Assembly (NCBI GenBank): GCA_900759005.1
Contig: CAAEUQ010000165.1
Span: forward strand, 1-30,723
Direction of reading: 5' to 3'
Source of the DNA: Clostridia bacterium
GTDB taxonomy: Bacteria; Bacillota; Clostridia; Christensenellales; Aristaeellaceae
DNA: 30,723 nt
The notes beneath the pieces were generated by a model. That model worked only from the letters and a program-made list of their open reading frames with translations, was not told the DNA's origin and did not search any database. How positions within the stretch are numbered: the first letter of the stretch is position 1; each line of letters starts with the position of its first letter. This document shows positions 15,977 to 23,426 of this stretch, piece by piece. The position numbers were made by a program, and so were the translations under genes.

Positions 15977-18400
15977 ATGCCGAAAAAGAAAGACGGGACG
16001 ACCTCCGTTCGTCCGGAAGAGATCATTCAGAAATCGATGGAAGACGTCATGCACGATTCCATGATGCCCTATTCGGAGCATGTCATTCTGGAGCGCGCCC
16101 TCCCGCGCGTCGAGGACGGCTTGAAGCCCGTTCAGCGCCGCATTCTCTTTACGATGCAGGAATTGGGGAATACACCGGACAAGCCGCACAGAAAGTGCGC
16201 GCGCATCGTCGGCGATTGTCTGGGTAAATATCACCCGCACGGCGATTCCTCCGTATACGACGCGCTGGCGCGCATGGCGCAGCCGTTCGTTATGCGAGTT
16301 CCACTGGTCGACGGTCATGGCAACTTCGGCTCCATCGACGGCGACAGCCCCGCTGCGATGCGCTATACTGAAGCGCGCATGACAGAGCAGGCGCTGATTC
16401 TCTTAAAGGATATCGACAAGGACACCGTCGATTTTCACCTGAATTTTGATGATAGCCTCAAGGAGCCGGACGTGCTGCCGGGCAGATTTCCGAATCTGCT
16501 CGTCAACGGTGCAAGCGGCATTGCGGTTGGTTTGGCGACCAACATCCCGCCGCACAATCTTGGTGAAGCAATTAACGCCACGATTGCGTTGATCGACAAT
16601 CCGAATATCACGACCCGTGAGCTGATGCAATCGATGCCCGCACCGGATTTTCCGACCGGCGGCATTCTCGCGGCGGACGGCGAACTGCTCAGCGCCTATG
16701 AAACCGGTCGCGGCAAAATTCAGCTGCGCGCGAAGATTCATATTGAAGAAGAAAAATCCGGCAAAAAGCTGATCGTGATCGACGAGGTACCGTATCAGGT
16801 CAACAAGGCGGCGATGCTCGAAAAGATTTTGCACCTTTCCGAGGAAAAAAAGGCGCTCTTTTCCGGCATTAACGACATTCGCGATGAATCCGACCGTATG
16901 GGAATGCGCGCGGTTATCGAAGTCAAGCGCGATTGCGATGCGGAGAAGATTCTCAATGCACTGTACAAGTATTCTGATCTTCAGGTTACGTTCGGCGTGA
17001 ATATGGTCGCGATTGCGGGCGGAAAGCCCGTTCAAATGGGCATAAAGCAAATGCTTTCCTATTATATCGCACATCAGAAGAACGTCGTGACCCGCAGAAC
17101 GAAATACGAGCTGGCACAGGCGGAAGCGCGCGCCCATATTCTCGAAGGGCTGATCATTGCGGTTGACAATCTAGATGAGGTCATCGCGCTGATCCGTTCG
17201 AGCAAAACGCCGAAGGAAGCGAAGGAAAAGCTGATCGCACGCTTTGAGCTGACCGAAATTCAGGCGCAGGCGATTCTCGATATGCGTCTGCAAAGGCTGA
17301 CCAATCTGGAGGTGCTGGCGCTCAAAAAGGAATACGAAGAGCTTGAAAAGCGCATTTCCGCGCTAAAGGGCATTCTCGCGAGCGAAAAGAAGCTGATGAA
17401 CGTCATCAAAAAGGAACTCGCCGAGGTCCGCGACGCCTATGCGGACGCGCGGCGCACGCAGATCGTAGATTCGTTTGATGAAATCGTGATCGAAGAGGAA
17501 AAGCCGATTGCGGATGACGCGACCGTACTCCTCACGCGCGGTGGATTCGTCAAGCGGATGCCGCCCAAATCGTGGATGCGTCCGGCGATCACGGATGAAA
17601 AGGCGGAGCCAGTGCGCTTTGCTGCAAATGTAAAGACCGACGAGAAGATTCTGTTCTTTACCGATCTGGGCAACTGCTATCCGGTCACGGTTTCAGCAGT
17701 GCCGGAATGCCGTCCGCGCGATCGCGGGCTGGCGCTGGGCGGTCTGCTGGCAGGATTGGAGCGCGACGAGCGCGTCGTTTCCATGATCGAAGCGGGCGAC
17801 TGGTCCGGCGAGCTGTTCTTTGCGACAGCGGCGGGACTTGTCAAACGCACGCTGCGCGCAGATATGAACGTCCGCAAGGCAAAATTTGCCGCAATCAGCC
17901 TGAAAAACGGCGATAAACTCATGGCGGCGCTGCGCACGGACGGCTTTGAAAGTGCGCTTCTGATTAGCTCGGGCGGTATGGCGATTCATTTTGCGCTCGA
18001 TGAGGTTTCGCTGATCGGCAGAACCGCCGCGGGTGTAAAGGGTATGGCGCTTTCGCCGGACGATCGCGTCGCGTTTGCGTTTTTACACAATTCGGAGGGC
18101 GAGATCGTACTTGCAACCGACCTCGGCTATATGAAGCGTTGTCTGCTGATTGATTTTGATCGTCAGGCGCGCGGCGGCAAGGGCGTCAAGTGCTTTACGC
18201 TGGTGAAAACCGGTGCGAACGGCAAAAAGATCGGCGGTGCGCTGATGGTGACCGATCCGTTCGACTTCCGAATCGTACAGAAGAGCGGCGCGTTTACGTG
18301 CGTGAACACCGAGGACGTCGGCATCGAAACAAAAGCGGGCAAAGGAAGCCCTTACGTCGTGGTCGTGATGGACGACTGGATCGTTGAATTACAAAAATAA
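15977..18400 (+). CDS. parC: Type IIA DNA topoisomerase subunit A (probably ParC of topoisomerase IV)
   Basis: DNA-cleaving subunit, 807 residues. The catalytic Tyr is in AAMRYTEARM. The quinolone-contact region reads KYHPHGDSSVYDALARMAQ, with the usual Ser and Asp (sensitive type). A coiled coil follows (about 440-500), then the C-terminal beta-pinwheel (about 510-807). In the first blade, where gyrase has QRRGG(K/R)G, the sequence is KRMPPKSWMRPA, so the wrapping box is missing; only a late blade has QARGGKG (residues 730-736). This favours topoisomerase IV. The start follows a strong GGAGG; it forms an operon with parE. Confidence 0.84.
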   Translation: MPKKKDGTTSVRPEEIIQKSMEDVMHDSMMPYSEHVILERALPRVEDGLKPVQRRILFTMQELGNTPDKPHRKCARIVGDCLGKYHPHGDSSVYDALARMAQPFVMRVPLVDGHGNFGSIDGDSPAAMRYTEARMTEQALILLKDIDKDTVDFHLNFDDSLKEPDVLPGRFPNLLVNGASGIAVGLATNIPPHNLGEAINATIALIDNPNITTRELMQSMPAPDFPTGGILAADGELLSAYETGRGKIQLRAKIHIEEEKSGKKLIVIDEVPYQVNKAAMLEKILHLSEEKKALFSGINDIRDESDRMGMRAVIEVKRDCDAEKILNALYKYSDLQVTFGVNMVAIAGGKPVQMGIKQMLSYYIAHQKNVVTRRTKYELAQAEARAHILEGLIIAVDNLDEVIALIRSSKTPKEAKEKLIARFELTEIQAQAILDMRLQRLTNLEVLALKKEYEELEKRISALKGILASEKKLMNVIKKELAEVRDAYADARRTQIVDSFDEIVIEEEKPIADDATVLLTRGGFVKRMPPKSWMRPAITDEKAEPVRFAANVKTDEKILFFTDLGNCYPVTVSAVPECRPRDRGLALGGLLAGLERDERVVSMIEAGDWSGELFFATAAGLVKRTLRADMNVRKAKFAAISLKNGDKLMAALRTDGFESALLISSGGMAIHFALDEVSLIGRTAAGVKGMALSPDDRVAFAFLHNSEGEIVLATDLGYMKRCLLIDFDRQARGGKGVKCFTLVKTGANGKKIGGALMVTDPFDFRIVQKSGAFTCVNTEDVGIETKAGKGSPYVVVVMDDWIVELQK

Positions 18401-18412
18401 CGCGATTTAACC

Positions 18413-18428
18413 TGAACAAGAATGTTCA
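18413..18428. promoter_or_regulatory. Palindromic operator upstream of the glycerol-1-phosphate dehydrogenase gene
   Basis: TGAACAAGAATGTTCA is a perfect 6-4-6 inverted repeat. It covers the -35 region of the promoter whose -10 is at 18445-18450. The binding protein is unknown; the spacing does not fit the Gram-positive LexA box. Confidence 0.6.
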
Positions 18429-18442
18429 AAGCGCGCATTTTT

Positions 18443-18450
18443 GCTATAAT
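18443..18450 (+). promoter_or_regulatory. Extended -10 promoter of the glycerol-1-phosphate dehydrogenase gene
   Basis: TGCTATAAT is a perfect extended -10 element (TG at 18443, TATAAT 18445-18450). The -35 region is weak and overlaps the palindrome 18413-18428. The leader is about 50 bases. Confidence 0.72.
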
Positions 18451-18508
18451 ATATATGAATGCGGAAAAACCGCACGGAACAACAAAGGCTTTGAAGGGAG
18501 CGCTGAAT

Positions 18509-19870
18509 ATGCCTGACTTCGATAAAATGACTCTGGAACAGCTCGTTCGCCCCGAGGGCTACGACTGTGATTGCGGAAAGCATCACGTAAGCCCCATGGA
18601 ATATCTGAAAATCGGCCGCGGCGTAATCGTTTATGTGCCTGAAATGATCGCTGCGATGCATCGCAAAAAGCCATTCGTCGTCTGCGACAAAAATACCTAT
18701 GCCGTCGCCGGCAAGCGCGTATGCGAAATCCTGGCCGCGGCGAACGTACCGTACAGCCTGTACGTCATTCCTGGCGACCGCATTGCACCGTCCGAGTGGG
18801 AATGCGGCAGCGCCCTCATGCACTATGACCCGAGCTGCGATATGCTGCTGGGCGTAGGCTCCGGCGTTATCAACGACACCTGCAAAGTACTCGCGCACGC
18901 GATTGGCGTTCCGAGCGCGATCGTCGGCACTGCGCCGTCGATGGACGGCTATGCGTCGAATTCCTCTTCGATGGAAGTCAACCACGTCAAAGTTTCACTG
19001 TACAATCATGCGCCGGTCGGCATTCTGCTCGATTCCGAAATCCTCGCGCAGGCGCCGATGCGCATGCTGTGGGCGGGTCTGGGCGATATGGTTGCGAAGT
19101 ATATTGCGATTTGCGAATGGCGCATTTCCAATATCGTGACCGGCGAATACTACTGTGAGCACATCGCGCAGCTGATGCGCACGGCGGTAAAGAAGATCGT
19201 CGACGCGTCGGACGGCATTACCAAGCGCGATCCGGACGCGATTCAGTCGATCGCGGAGGGGCTGATCATCGCAGGCGTGGGCATGGCGTACGCGGAGATT
19301 TCCCGTCCGGCTTCCGGTCTTGAGCATTACTTCTCGCATATGTGGGAAATGATGGCGCTCGAGCGCGGTAAGCCCTACGACCTGCACGGCATTCAGGTCG
19401 GCATCGGCACGGTGCTTTCGATGAAGCTGTACAAGTACATCCGCGAAATCAAGCCCGATCGCGCGGTCGCCGAAGCGCACATGAAGGCGTTCAACCGTGC
19501 GGACTGGGAAGCTCAGATTCGTCGCATCTTTGGCAAGACCGCGAACGAGATCATCGCGATCGAGGACAAGTGCCACAAGAATGATCCCCAGAAGCACGCA
19601 AAGCGACTGGACAACATTCTGAATCACTGGGACGAGATTCTGAAGATCATCGACGAGGAGCTGCCGGATTACGACCACCTTTACAATCTGATGGCGGCGA
19701 CTGGTATGCCCATGAAGCCCAGCGATATCGGTGTTCCGATGCAGGACGTCGTCGACGCGTTCATCGGCAGCCGCGATATTCGTGACAAGTATCTGTCCTG
19801 TTCGCTGCTGTGGGATCTCGGTCTGACCGACGAATTCGCAAAGATTCTCGAGAAGGTCGCGGAAGCATAA
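18509..19870 (+). CDS. egsA: sn-Glycerol-1-phosphate dehydrogenase (AraM/EgsA family)
   Basis: NAD(P)H-dependent reduction of dihydroxyacetone phosphate to sn-glycerol-1-phosphate, the mirror image of the usual bacterial glycerol phosphate. The 453 residues show the dinucleotide-binding GVGSGVINDTCK, the family stretch GTAPSMDGYASN with a metal-binding Asp, and metal-binding His residues in GLEHYFSHMWE and DLHGIQVGIG. A C-terminal helical part is longer than in archaeal enzymes. The ATG at 18509 is chosen because GGGAG lies nine bases upstream; an upstream in-frame start at 18422 would precede the promoter. It is a single-gene unit with a hairpin after it. The product's use is not shown by the neighbours. 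Confidence 0.88.
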   Translation: MPDFDKMTLEQLVRPEGYDCDCGKHHVSPMEYLKIGRGVIVYVPEMIAAMHRKKPFVVCDKNTYAVAGKRVCEILAAANVPYSLYVIPGDRIAPSEWECGSALMHYDPSCDMLLGVGSGVINDTCKVLAHAIGVPSAIVGTAPSMDGYASNSSSMEVNHVKVSLYNHAPVGILLDSEILAQAPMRMLWAGLGDMVAKYIAICEWRISNIVTGEYYCEHIAQLMRTAVKKIVDASDGITKRDPDAIQSIAEGLIIAGVGMAYAEISRPASGLEHYFSHMWEMMALERGKPYDLHGIQVGIGTVLSMKLYKYIREIKPDRAVAEAHMKAFNRADWEAQIRRIFGKTANEIIAIEDKCHKNDPQKHAKRLDNILNHWDEILKIIDEELPDYDHLYNLMAATGMPMKPSDIGVPMQDVVDAFIGSRDIRDKYLSCSLLWDLGLTDEFAKILEKVAEA

Positions 19871-19880
19871 TTCTTCTCAT

Positions 19881-19909
19881 GAAACCCGAACGGCAATCGT
19901 TCGGGTTTC
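19881..19909 (+). terminator. Putative terminator after the glycerol-1-phosphate dehydrogenase gene
   Basis: GAAACCCGAAC and GTTCGGGTTTC form a perfect 11-bp stem with a 7-base loop, 10 bases after the stop. Only TTTC at the end of the stem is T-rich, so termination may be partial. Confidence 0.65.
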
Positions 19910-19981
19910 GTCATATCCCGACTGCCGGAAGCATATAGTATCTCCGTAAAATCCATTCACAAGGATAATTGAGGTGATACG

Positions 19982-20665
19982 ATGGAAAATCCGAACAATC
20001 GAATCATTGCGTCCGGCTGCCTGGAAGGTGCGTTGGAGCTCAGCCACGAGGTCATGAATGAGCCGTTTTACGTCGGCACGCTGCTGGTCAAACGTCTTTC
20101 CGGCGCGCTTGACCGATTGCCTGTCACCATTCCGGGAAAACTGCTCGCGTGCGCGCGGCTCGAAGAAGGCGTTCCGGTCACGCTTTCCGGTCAGGTGCGC
20201 TCGTACAATAAGGTCGTCGCCGGAACAGGGCGGCTGATCGTCACGCTGTTTGCACAGAACGTGATCGAAGCGGCGGAAAACGATACGCTGAATAAGGTGT
20301 CGCTCGTCGGCGCGCTTTGCAAACCGCCGATTTACCGATCCACGCCGTTCGGCAGGGAAATCTGCGATATGATGCTTGCTGTGAACCGCGCGTTCGGCAA
20401 GAGCGATTATATTCCGTGCATCGCTTGGGGGAGAAACGCGCAGTATGCCGCACGCTTCGGCGTGGGCGATAAGATCGCGCTGACCGGTCGATTACAATCG
20501 CGCGAATACCAGAAAATGACCGAGAACGGCGAATGCATTACCCGCAACGCCTATGAGGTATCGGCATTTACGCTCGAATCCGCAGGAGAAGCGCCAAGCC
20601 CGCGCCCCATCGTTGATGCGCGTCTGGCATACGAAAACGCGATGAAAGAACCAACCGAATCCTGA
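19982..20665 (+). CDS. Single-stranded DNA-binding protein-like, tandem OB folds
   Basis: A 227-residue protein. Residues about 103-200 are a clear SSB-type OB fold: LNKVSLVGALCKPPIYRSTP, MMLAVNRAFG, DYIPCIAWGRNAQYAARF, GDKIALTGRLQSREY. Residues about 5-95 look like a second, more diverged OB fold (VPVTLSGQVRSYNK). The C-terminus ends NAMKEPTES and lacks the acidic DDxxF-like tip by which replicative SSB recruits partners. It is therefore more likely an accessory SSB than the main one. A GAGGTGAT site precedes the ATG. It converges on sigE. Confidence 0.8.
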   Translation: MENPNNRIIASGCLEGALELSHEVMNEPFYVGTLLVKRLSGALDRLPVTIPGKLLACARLEEGVPVTLSGQVRSYNKVVAGTGRLIVTLFAQNVIEAAENDTLNKVSLVGALCKPPIYRSTPFGREICDMMLAVNRAFGKSDYIPCIAWGRNAQYAARFGVGDKIALTGRLQSREYQKMTENGECITRNAYEVSAFTLESAGEAPSPRPIVDARLAYENAMKEPTES

Positions 20666-20670
20666 AAACA

Positions 20671-20698
20671 GCCCCGCGTCCGATCACGAGCGCGGGGC
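20671..20698. terminator. Terminator between the SSB-like gene and sigE
   Basis: GCCCCGCG and CGCGGGGC form a perfect 8-bp stem with a 12-base loop. On the plus strand it is followed by ATTTATATAT; on the minus strand by TGTTTTC. Confidence 0.75.
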
Positions 20699-20713
20699 AT
20701 ATTTATATATGAA

Positions 20714-20739
20714 GCGCGCCCGCCGATTCAGCGAGCGCG
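20714..20739 (-). terminator. Hairpin after sigE
   Basis: On the minus strand GCGCTCGC and GCGGGCGC form an 8-bp stem with one G:T pair, 5-6 bases after the sigE stop, followed by an AT-rich stretch. It lacks a true T tract; the hairpin at 20671-20698 may be the main stop. Confidence 0.5.
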
Positions 20740-20744
20740 TTCCT

Positions 20745-21446
20745 TTACGCCATTTTTTGCAGTTCGTCGCGAAGTTTTCCAATGATTCGCTTTTCAAGGC
20801 GCGATATGTAACTCTGTGAGATGCCCATCATGTCGGCAACCTCCTTCTGCGTGTGCTCGGTTTCGCTGCCGAGGCCGTAACGCAGATCGACGATATGCTT
20901 TTCGCGCGGCGTAAGTGCATGAATCGCATCGTGCAGCAGCTGCTTTTCCACGCTGTCGTCCAGATCGCGCGAAACGACGTCCGCTTCCGTGCCGAGAATG
21001 TCCGAAAGGAGGAGCTCGTTGCCGTCCCAGTCGGTGTTCAAGGGCTCGTCGAATGAAACTTCCAACTTCAGACGGTTCGTCTTGCGCAGCACCATCAGGA
21101 TTTCGTTTTCGATGCAGCGCGAAGCGTAGGTTGCGAGCTTGATGTTCTTCTCCGGATCGAATGAATTCACCGCCTTGATCAGCCCGATCGCGCCGATTGA
21201 AATCAGGTCTTCTATGCTGATGCCCGTGTTTTCGAATTTCCGTGCGATGTAAACCACAAGACGGAGGTTTCGTTCGATCAGCGTCGCGCGCGCCGTTTCG
21301 TCGCCATCGTTCATTCGGCGCATCATCGCAATTTCCTCTTCACGCGTCAGCGGCGCAGGCAAAAGATCGCTCCCGCCAATATAGCACACCGCTCCGCGGC
21401 GAATTTGAACCACCAGCCCGAAAATATTCTGACAAATCGTTTTCAT
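20745..21446 (-). CDS. sigE: RNA polymerase sporulation sigma factor sigma-E
   Basis: Mother-cell-specific sigma factor of early sporulation, 233 residues. Region 2 is almost textbook: RNLRLVVYIARKFENTGI, EDLISIGAIGLIKAVNSF, KLATYASRCIENEILM. Region 4 has KEVADMMGISQSYISRLEKRI. The signature NTDWDGNELLLSDILGTE is specific to sigma-E. An N-terminal pro-sequence is present: 21 residues precede YIGGSD, where B. subtilis pro-sigma-E is cut before the matching YIGG. The pro-sequence is thus shorter than the B. subtilis one (27), and Cys21 stands at the residue before the cut. The ATG has AAGGAG upstream. It overlaps spoIIGA by four bases. sigG, often next in line, is not here. Confidence 0.96.
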   Translation of the reverse strand: MKTICQNIFGLVVQIRRGAVCYIGGSDLLPAPLTREEEIAMMRRMNDGDETARATLIERNLRLVVYIARKFENTGISIEDLISIGAIGLIKAVNSFDPEKNIKLATYASRCIENEILMVLRKTNRLKLEVSFDEPLNTDWDGNELLLSDILGTEADVVSRDLDDSVEKQLLHDAIHALTPREKHIVDLRYGLGSETEHTQKEVADMMGISQSYISRLEKRIIGKLRDELQKMA

Positions 21447-22258
21447 ATCATCGCTCCTTTTTGATTGGAATCCAACTGTCCTCCGTGCAAAACCGCAAAC
21501 GACGGCGGCGCAAGCGCTCGTGCCGAGCCCGGAACAATCCCTTCGTAGATGGCGACGCACACGTCCGATACGCGCCGCTTGTGCCCGTTTTGAATCAAAT
21601 ACACCGCTTCCGGACGGAAACAGCGCAGCGTTCCGCCGCCGCCGAGCCCACCGAACGCCACATTTCGAAATTTCACGCCCGAAAAATCCAGCCCGTTCAG
21701 CAATTTCTCCTCGGCGATCAGCACCGGCAGCCCGCTCAGTGGTTCGCGCAAACGATTGCCCGTATCGATCAGTGCGCGGAAACGCGCCTGTTTTCCGCGA
21801 AAGGAAATGGAGACCGTGACCATCCAGTTGCGCGTTCGTCCGGCGCACATCGCCAGCGCGAGGGAGAGGATCATCAGCCCAAGCGCGATAACGCCCGCAC
21901 GCCAAAGCCCCGTTTTCGGATGAAAGAATTGGCTGAGTCCGCCGATCAGTGTCGTTCCCGCGAGCAGCTGCGCGGAAAACGCGCCCCAGCGCCACGGATT
22001 TGCATCGCGAACGGTGATCATCGCGGTGAGAACCATTGCGAGCATCTGAAAGACCGGCTGAGCGAGCCAAGGAACCGGTTCTGCGGCAAGCACCGCAATC
22101 AGGGAAGCGAGCATGCTTGCGAGCAATACGCGCTTTGCGCTGAAGCAGTCGTTCAGCCGCGATACCGCGCCGATCAGCAGCGCGTCCATCAGGAAATTCG
22201 CTAAAAGAAACCCTTCGAAAGAATCCAACAATCGCATCACCCCGACAGGCTTCATCAT
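21443..22258 (-). CDS. spoIIGA: Pro-sigma-E processing peptidase SpoIIGA
   Basis: Membrane-bound aspartic peptidase that activates pro-sigma-E in the mother cell after a signal from the forespore. The N-terminal half has about five hydrophobic segments starting at FEGFLLANFLMDALLIGAV. The C-terminal half has the catalytic ALIDTGNRLREPLSGLPV motif. About 271 residues if it starts at the ATG at 22258; the ATG at 22237 (MRLLDS) fits the family N-terminus equally well. Neither has a convincing ribosome binding site, so the start is uncertain. The stop overlaps the sigE start (ATGA), the standard coupled arrangement. Confidence 0.9.
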   Translation of the reverse strand: MMKPVGVMRLLDSFEGFLLANFLMDALLIGAVSRLNDCFSAKRVLLASMLASLIAVLAAEPVPWLAQPVFQMLAMVLTAMITVRDANPWRWGAFSAQLLAGTTLIGGLSQFFHPKTGLWRAGVIALGLMILSLALAMCAGRTRNWMVTVSISFRGKQARFRALIDTGNRLREPLSGLPVLIAEEKLLNGLDFSGVKFRNVAFGGLGGGGTLRCFRPEAVYLIQNGHKRRVSDVCVAIYEGIVPGSARALAPPSFAVLHGGQLDSNQKGAMI

Positions 22259-22436
22259 AGGCGAAGCGAGGTGCGGTCTCAAGGAATTCGTGTCGAGCGT
22301 TTCATTAAACAAAGCGACATAAAACGGTATTATTTATATAATTGTCGGTTTATATTTGCACTTTACGTCGATAAACTTCGCACATATTTGTCTTTGAATT
22401 GATATAAGGAGGCGCAGAAAGCGCACAGTAATAGCA

Positions 22437-22494
22437 TTCGACGGATCTGAATCCGTATTTCGACATGCGAAGAGACTTGTCGACTGATCCGACA
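22437..22494. promoter_or_regulatory. Cluster of Spo0A-box-like heptamers between spoIIGA and the YlmC-like gene
   Basis: The 0A box consensus is TGTCGAA. On the minus strand there is a perfect copy at 22465-22459, CGTCGAA at 22443-22437 and TGTCGGA at 22494-22488. On the plus strand TGTCGAC is at 22478-22484. So four heptamers match 6 or 7 of 7 bases within 58 bases. spoIIG is a known Spo0A target in B. subtilis. The rest of the roughly 300-base gap (22259-22559) is AT-rich near 22320-22410, with a possible minus-strand -10 (TATATC, 22406-22401) but no clear -35, and an ACGGAT/ATCCGT hairpin at 22441-22456. No gene is seen in it. Confidence 0.65.
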
Positions 22495-22559
22495 AATTTC
22501 TTTCCTTTTTCTGCAAGCCGCGCGTCGTTTGCGCATAGGATGAACAGGGGGCGGTGCGC

Positions 22560-22808
22560 ATGAGTTTTTCCGAGCTGAAACAGAAGGACGTGATCAACAT
22601 TTGCGACGGGAGAAAGATGGGCCGGCCGATCGACCTGCTTTTAAACGATCGCGCGTGCGTAGAAGCGATCGTCGTCCCGAGCTGCGAGGGCGGTTTGATC
22701 GGTCTGATCAAGCCGAATCGGGATGGAATTGCGATTCCGTGGAAGAATGTTCGGCAAATCGGGGACGATGTAATCCTCGTGGAGCTCGAATCGAGCGGGA
22801 TTCGGTAA
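22560..22808 (+). CDS. YlmC/YmxH-family PRC-barrel sporulation-associated protein
   Basis: A small 82-residue single-domain protein with the PRC-barrel pattern of this family: FSELKQKDVINICDGRKMGR at the start, a glycine turn, then GIAIPWKNVRQIGDDVILVEL at the end. Members occur next to sporulation sigma genes in Firmicutes; the molecular role is not known to me. The ATG at 22560 has GGGGG eight bases upstream; a GTG six bases earlier is possible. It diverges from spoIIGA-sigE, and the 0A-like boxes lie between them. Confidence 0.85.
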   Translation: MSFSELKQKDVINICDGRKMGRPIDLLLNDRACVEAIVVPSCEGGLIGLIKPNRDGIAIPWKNVRQIGDDVILVELESSGIR

Positions 22809-22847
22809 AGAAATGCTCTAAAAATCCGAAGAAATTTAAAAAAAGGC

Positions 22848-22876
22848 TGGACTTTAAGTAATTTTTTGTGTATAAT
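22848..22876 (+). promoter_or_regulatory. Sigma-A promoter of the nrdR run
   Basis: TGGACT (22848-22853) and a perfect TATAAT (22871-22876) are 17 bases apart, 25 bases before the nrdR start. Confidence 0.75.
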
Positions 22877-22901
22877 ATTTACGTATGAGGTGAGGACTAA
22901 A

Positions 22902-23393
22902 ATGAAGTGCCCGTATTGCTGCTGCGTGGAAAGCCGCGTAGTTGATTCCCGCCAAAGCGAGGACGGATCGAGCATCCGCCGCCGCCGGGAATGTGAAAAT
23001 TGCAAGCGCAGATTCACGACCTACGAGCGGGTGGATATGGTTCCCCTCATTGTGGTCAAAAAGGATCAGACGCGCGAGACGTTCGACGTCGGCAAGCTCC
23101 GCTCCGGCATCGTCAAGGCGTGCGAAAAAAGGCCGGTGCCGCTGGTAAAGATTGACGCGCTGGTCGGCGAAATCGAGCGCGCGCTTACCGCCGCGCCGGA
23201 TGCGGAAGTCACCAGCCAGAAGATCGGCGAAATGGTGATGGACGGGCTGAAGCAGCTTGATGAAGTCGCGTATGTGCGATTTGCGTCGGTCTATCGCCAG
23301 TTCCGCGATATTCAAACCTTCCGCGACGAGCTGAATAAACTTTTGACCGATTTTGAACCGGGTACAACTGACGGCAACGCGTCCGGCAGATAA
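22902..23393 (+). CDS. nrdR: Transcriptional repressor NrdR
   Basis: A 163-residue repressor of ribonucleotide reductase genes. The N-terminal zinc ribbon has Cys3, Cys6, Cys31 and Cys34 with the DNA-binding RRRREC segment. The ATP-cone domain (about 49-139) has VVKKDQTRETFDVGKLRSGI, which binds ATP/dATP. The ATG is chosen by the invariant MKCPYC start and a GAGGTGAGGA site. The class III reductase nrdD, a likely target, lies about 7.9 kb away; its promoter is outside the window, so an NrdR box could not be checked. Confidence 0.96.
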   Translation: MKCPYCCCVESRVVDSRQSEDGSSIRRRRECENCKRRFTTYERVDMVPLIVVKKDQTRETFDVGKLRSGIVKACEKRPVPLVKIDALVGEIERALTAAPDAEVTSQKIGEMVMDGLKQLDEVAYVRFASVYRQFRDIQTFRDELNKLLTDFEPGTTDGNASGR

Positions 23394-23426
23394 TACCAAT
23401 ACACTTGAAGGAAAGAGGAAACGCAC

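Noticed and set aside
14081..16318. Very long open frame on the minus strand opposite parE (about 745 codons)
   Set aside because: It is antisense to a well-supported gene, has no recognisable motifs and arises from GC-rich codon use of the true frame.
18413..18428. Palindrome as a LexA (SOS) box
   Set aside because: The Gram-positive box needs GAAC-N4-GTTC; here the spacer between GAAC and GTTC is six bases.
20745..22070. A sigma-E protein with about 200 extra N-terminal residues in the same frame
   Set aside because: The extra part overlaps spoIIGA out of frame; the ATG at 21446 has a good ribosome binding site and matches the family start.
22441..22456. ACGGAT/ATCCGT hairpin as a terminator
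   Set aside because: Only 6 bp with no T tract and no gene ending nearby; it may just be part of the regulatory region.
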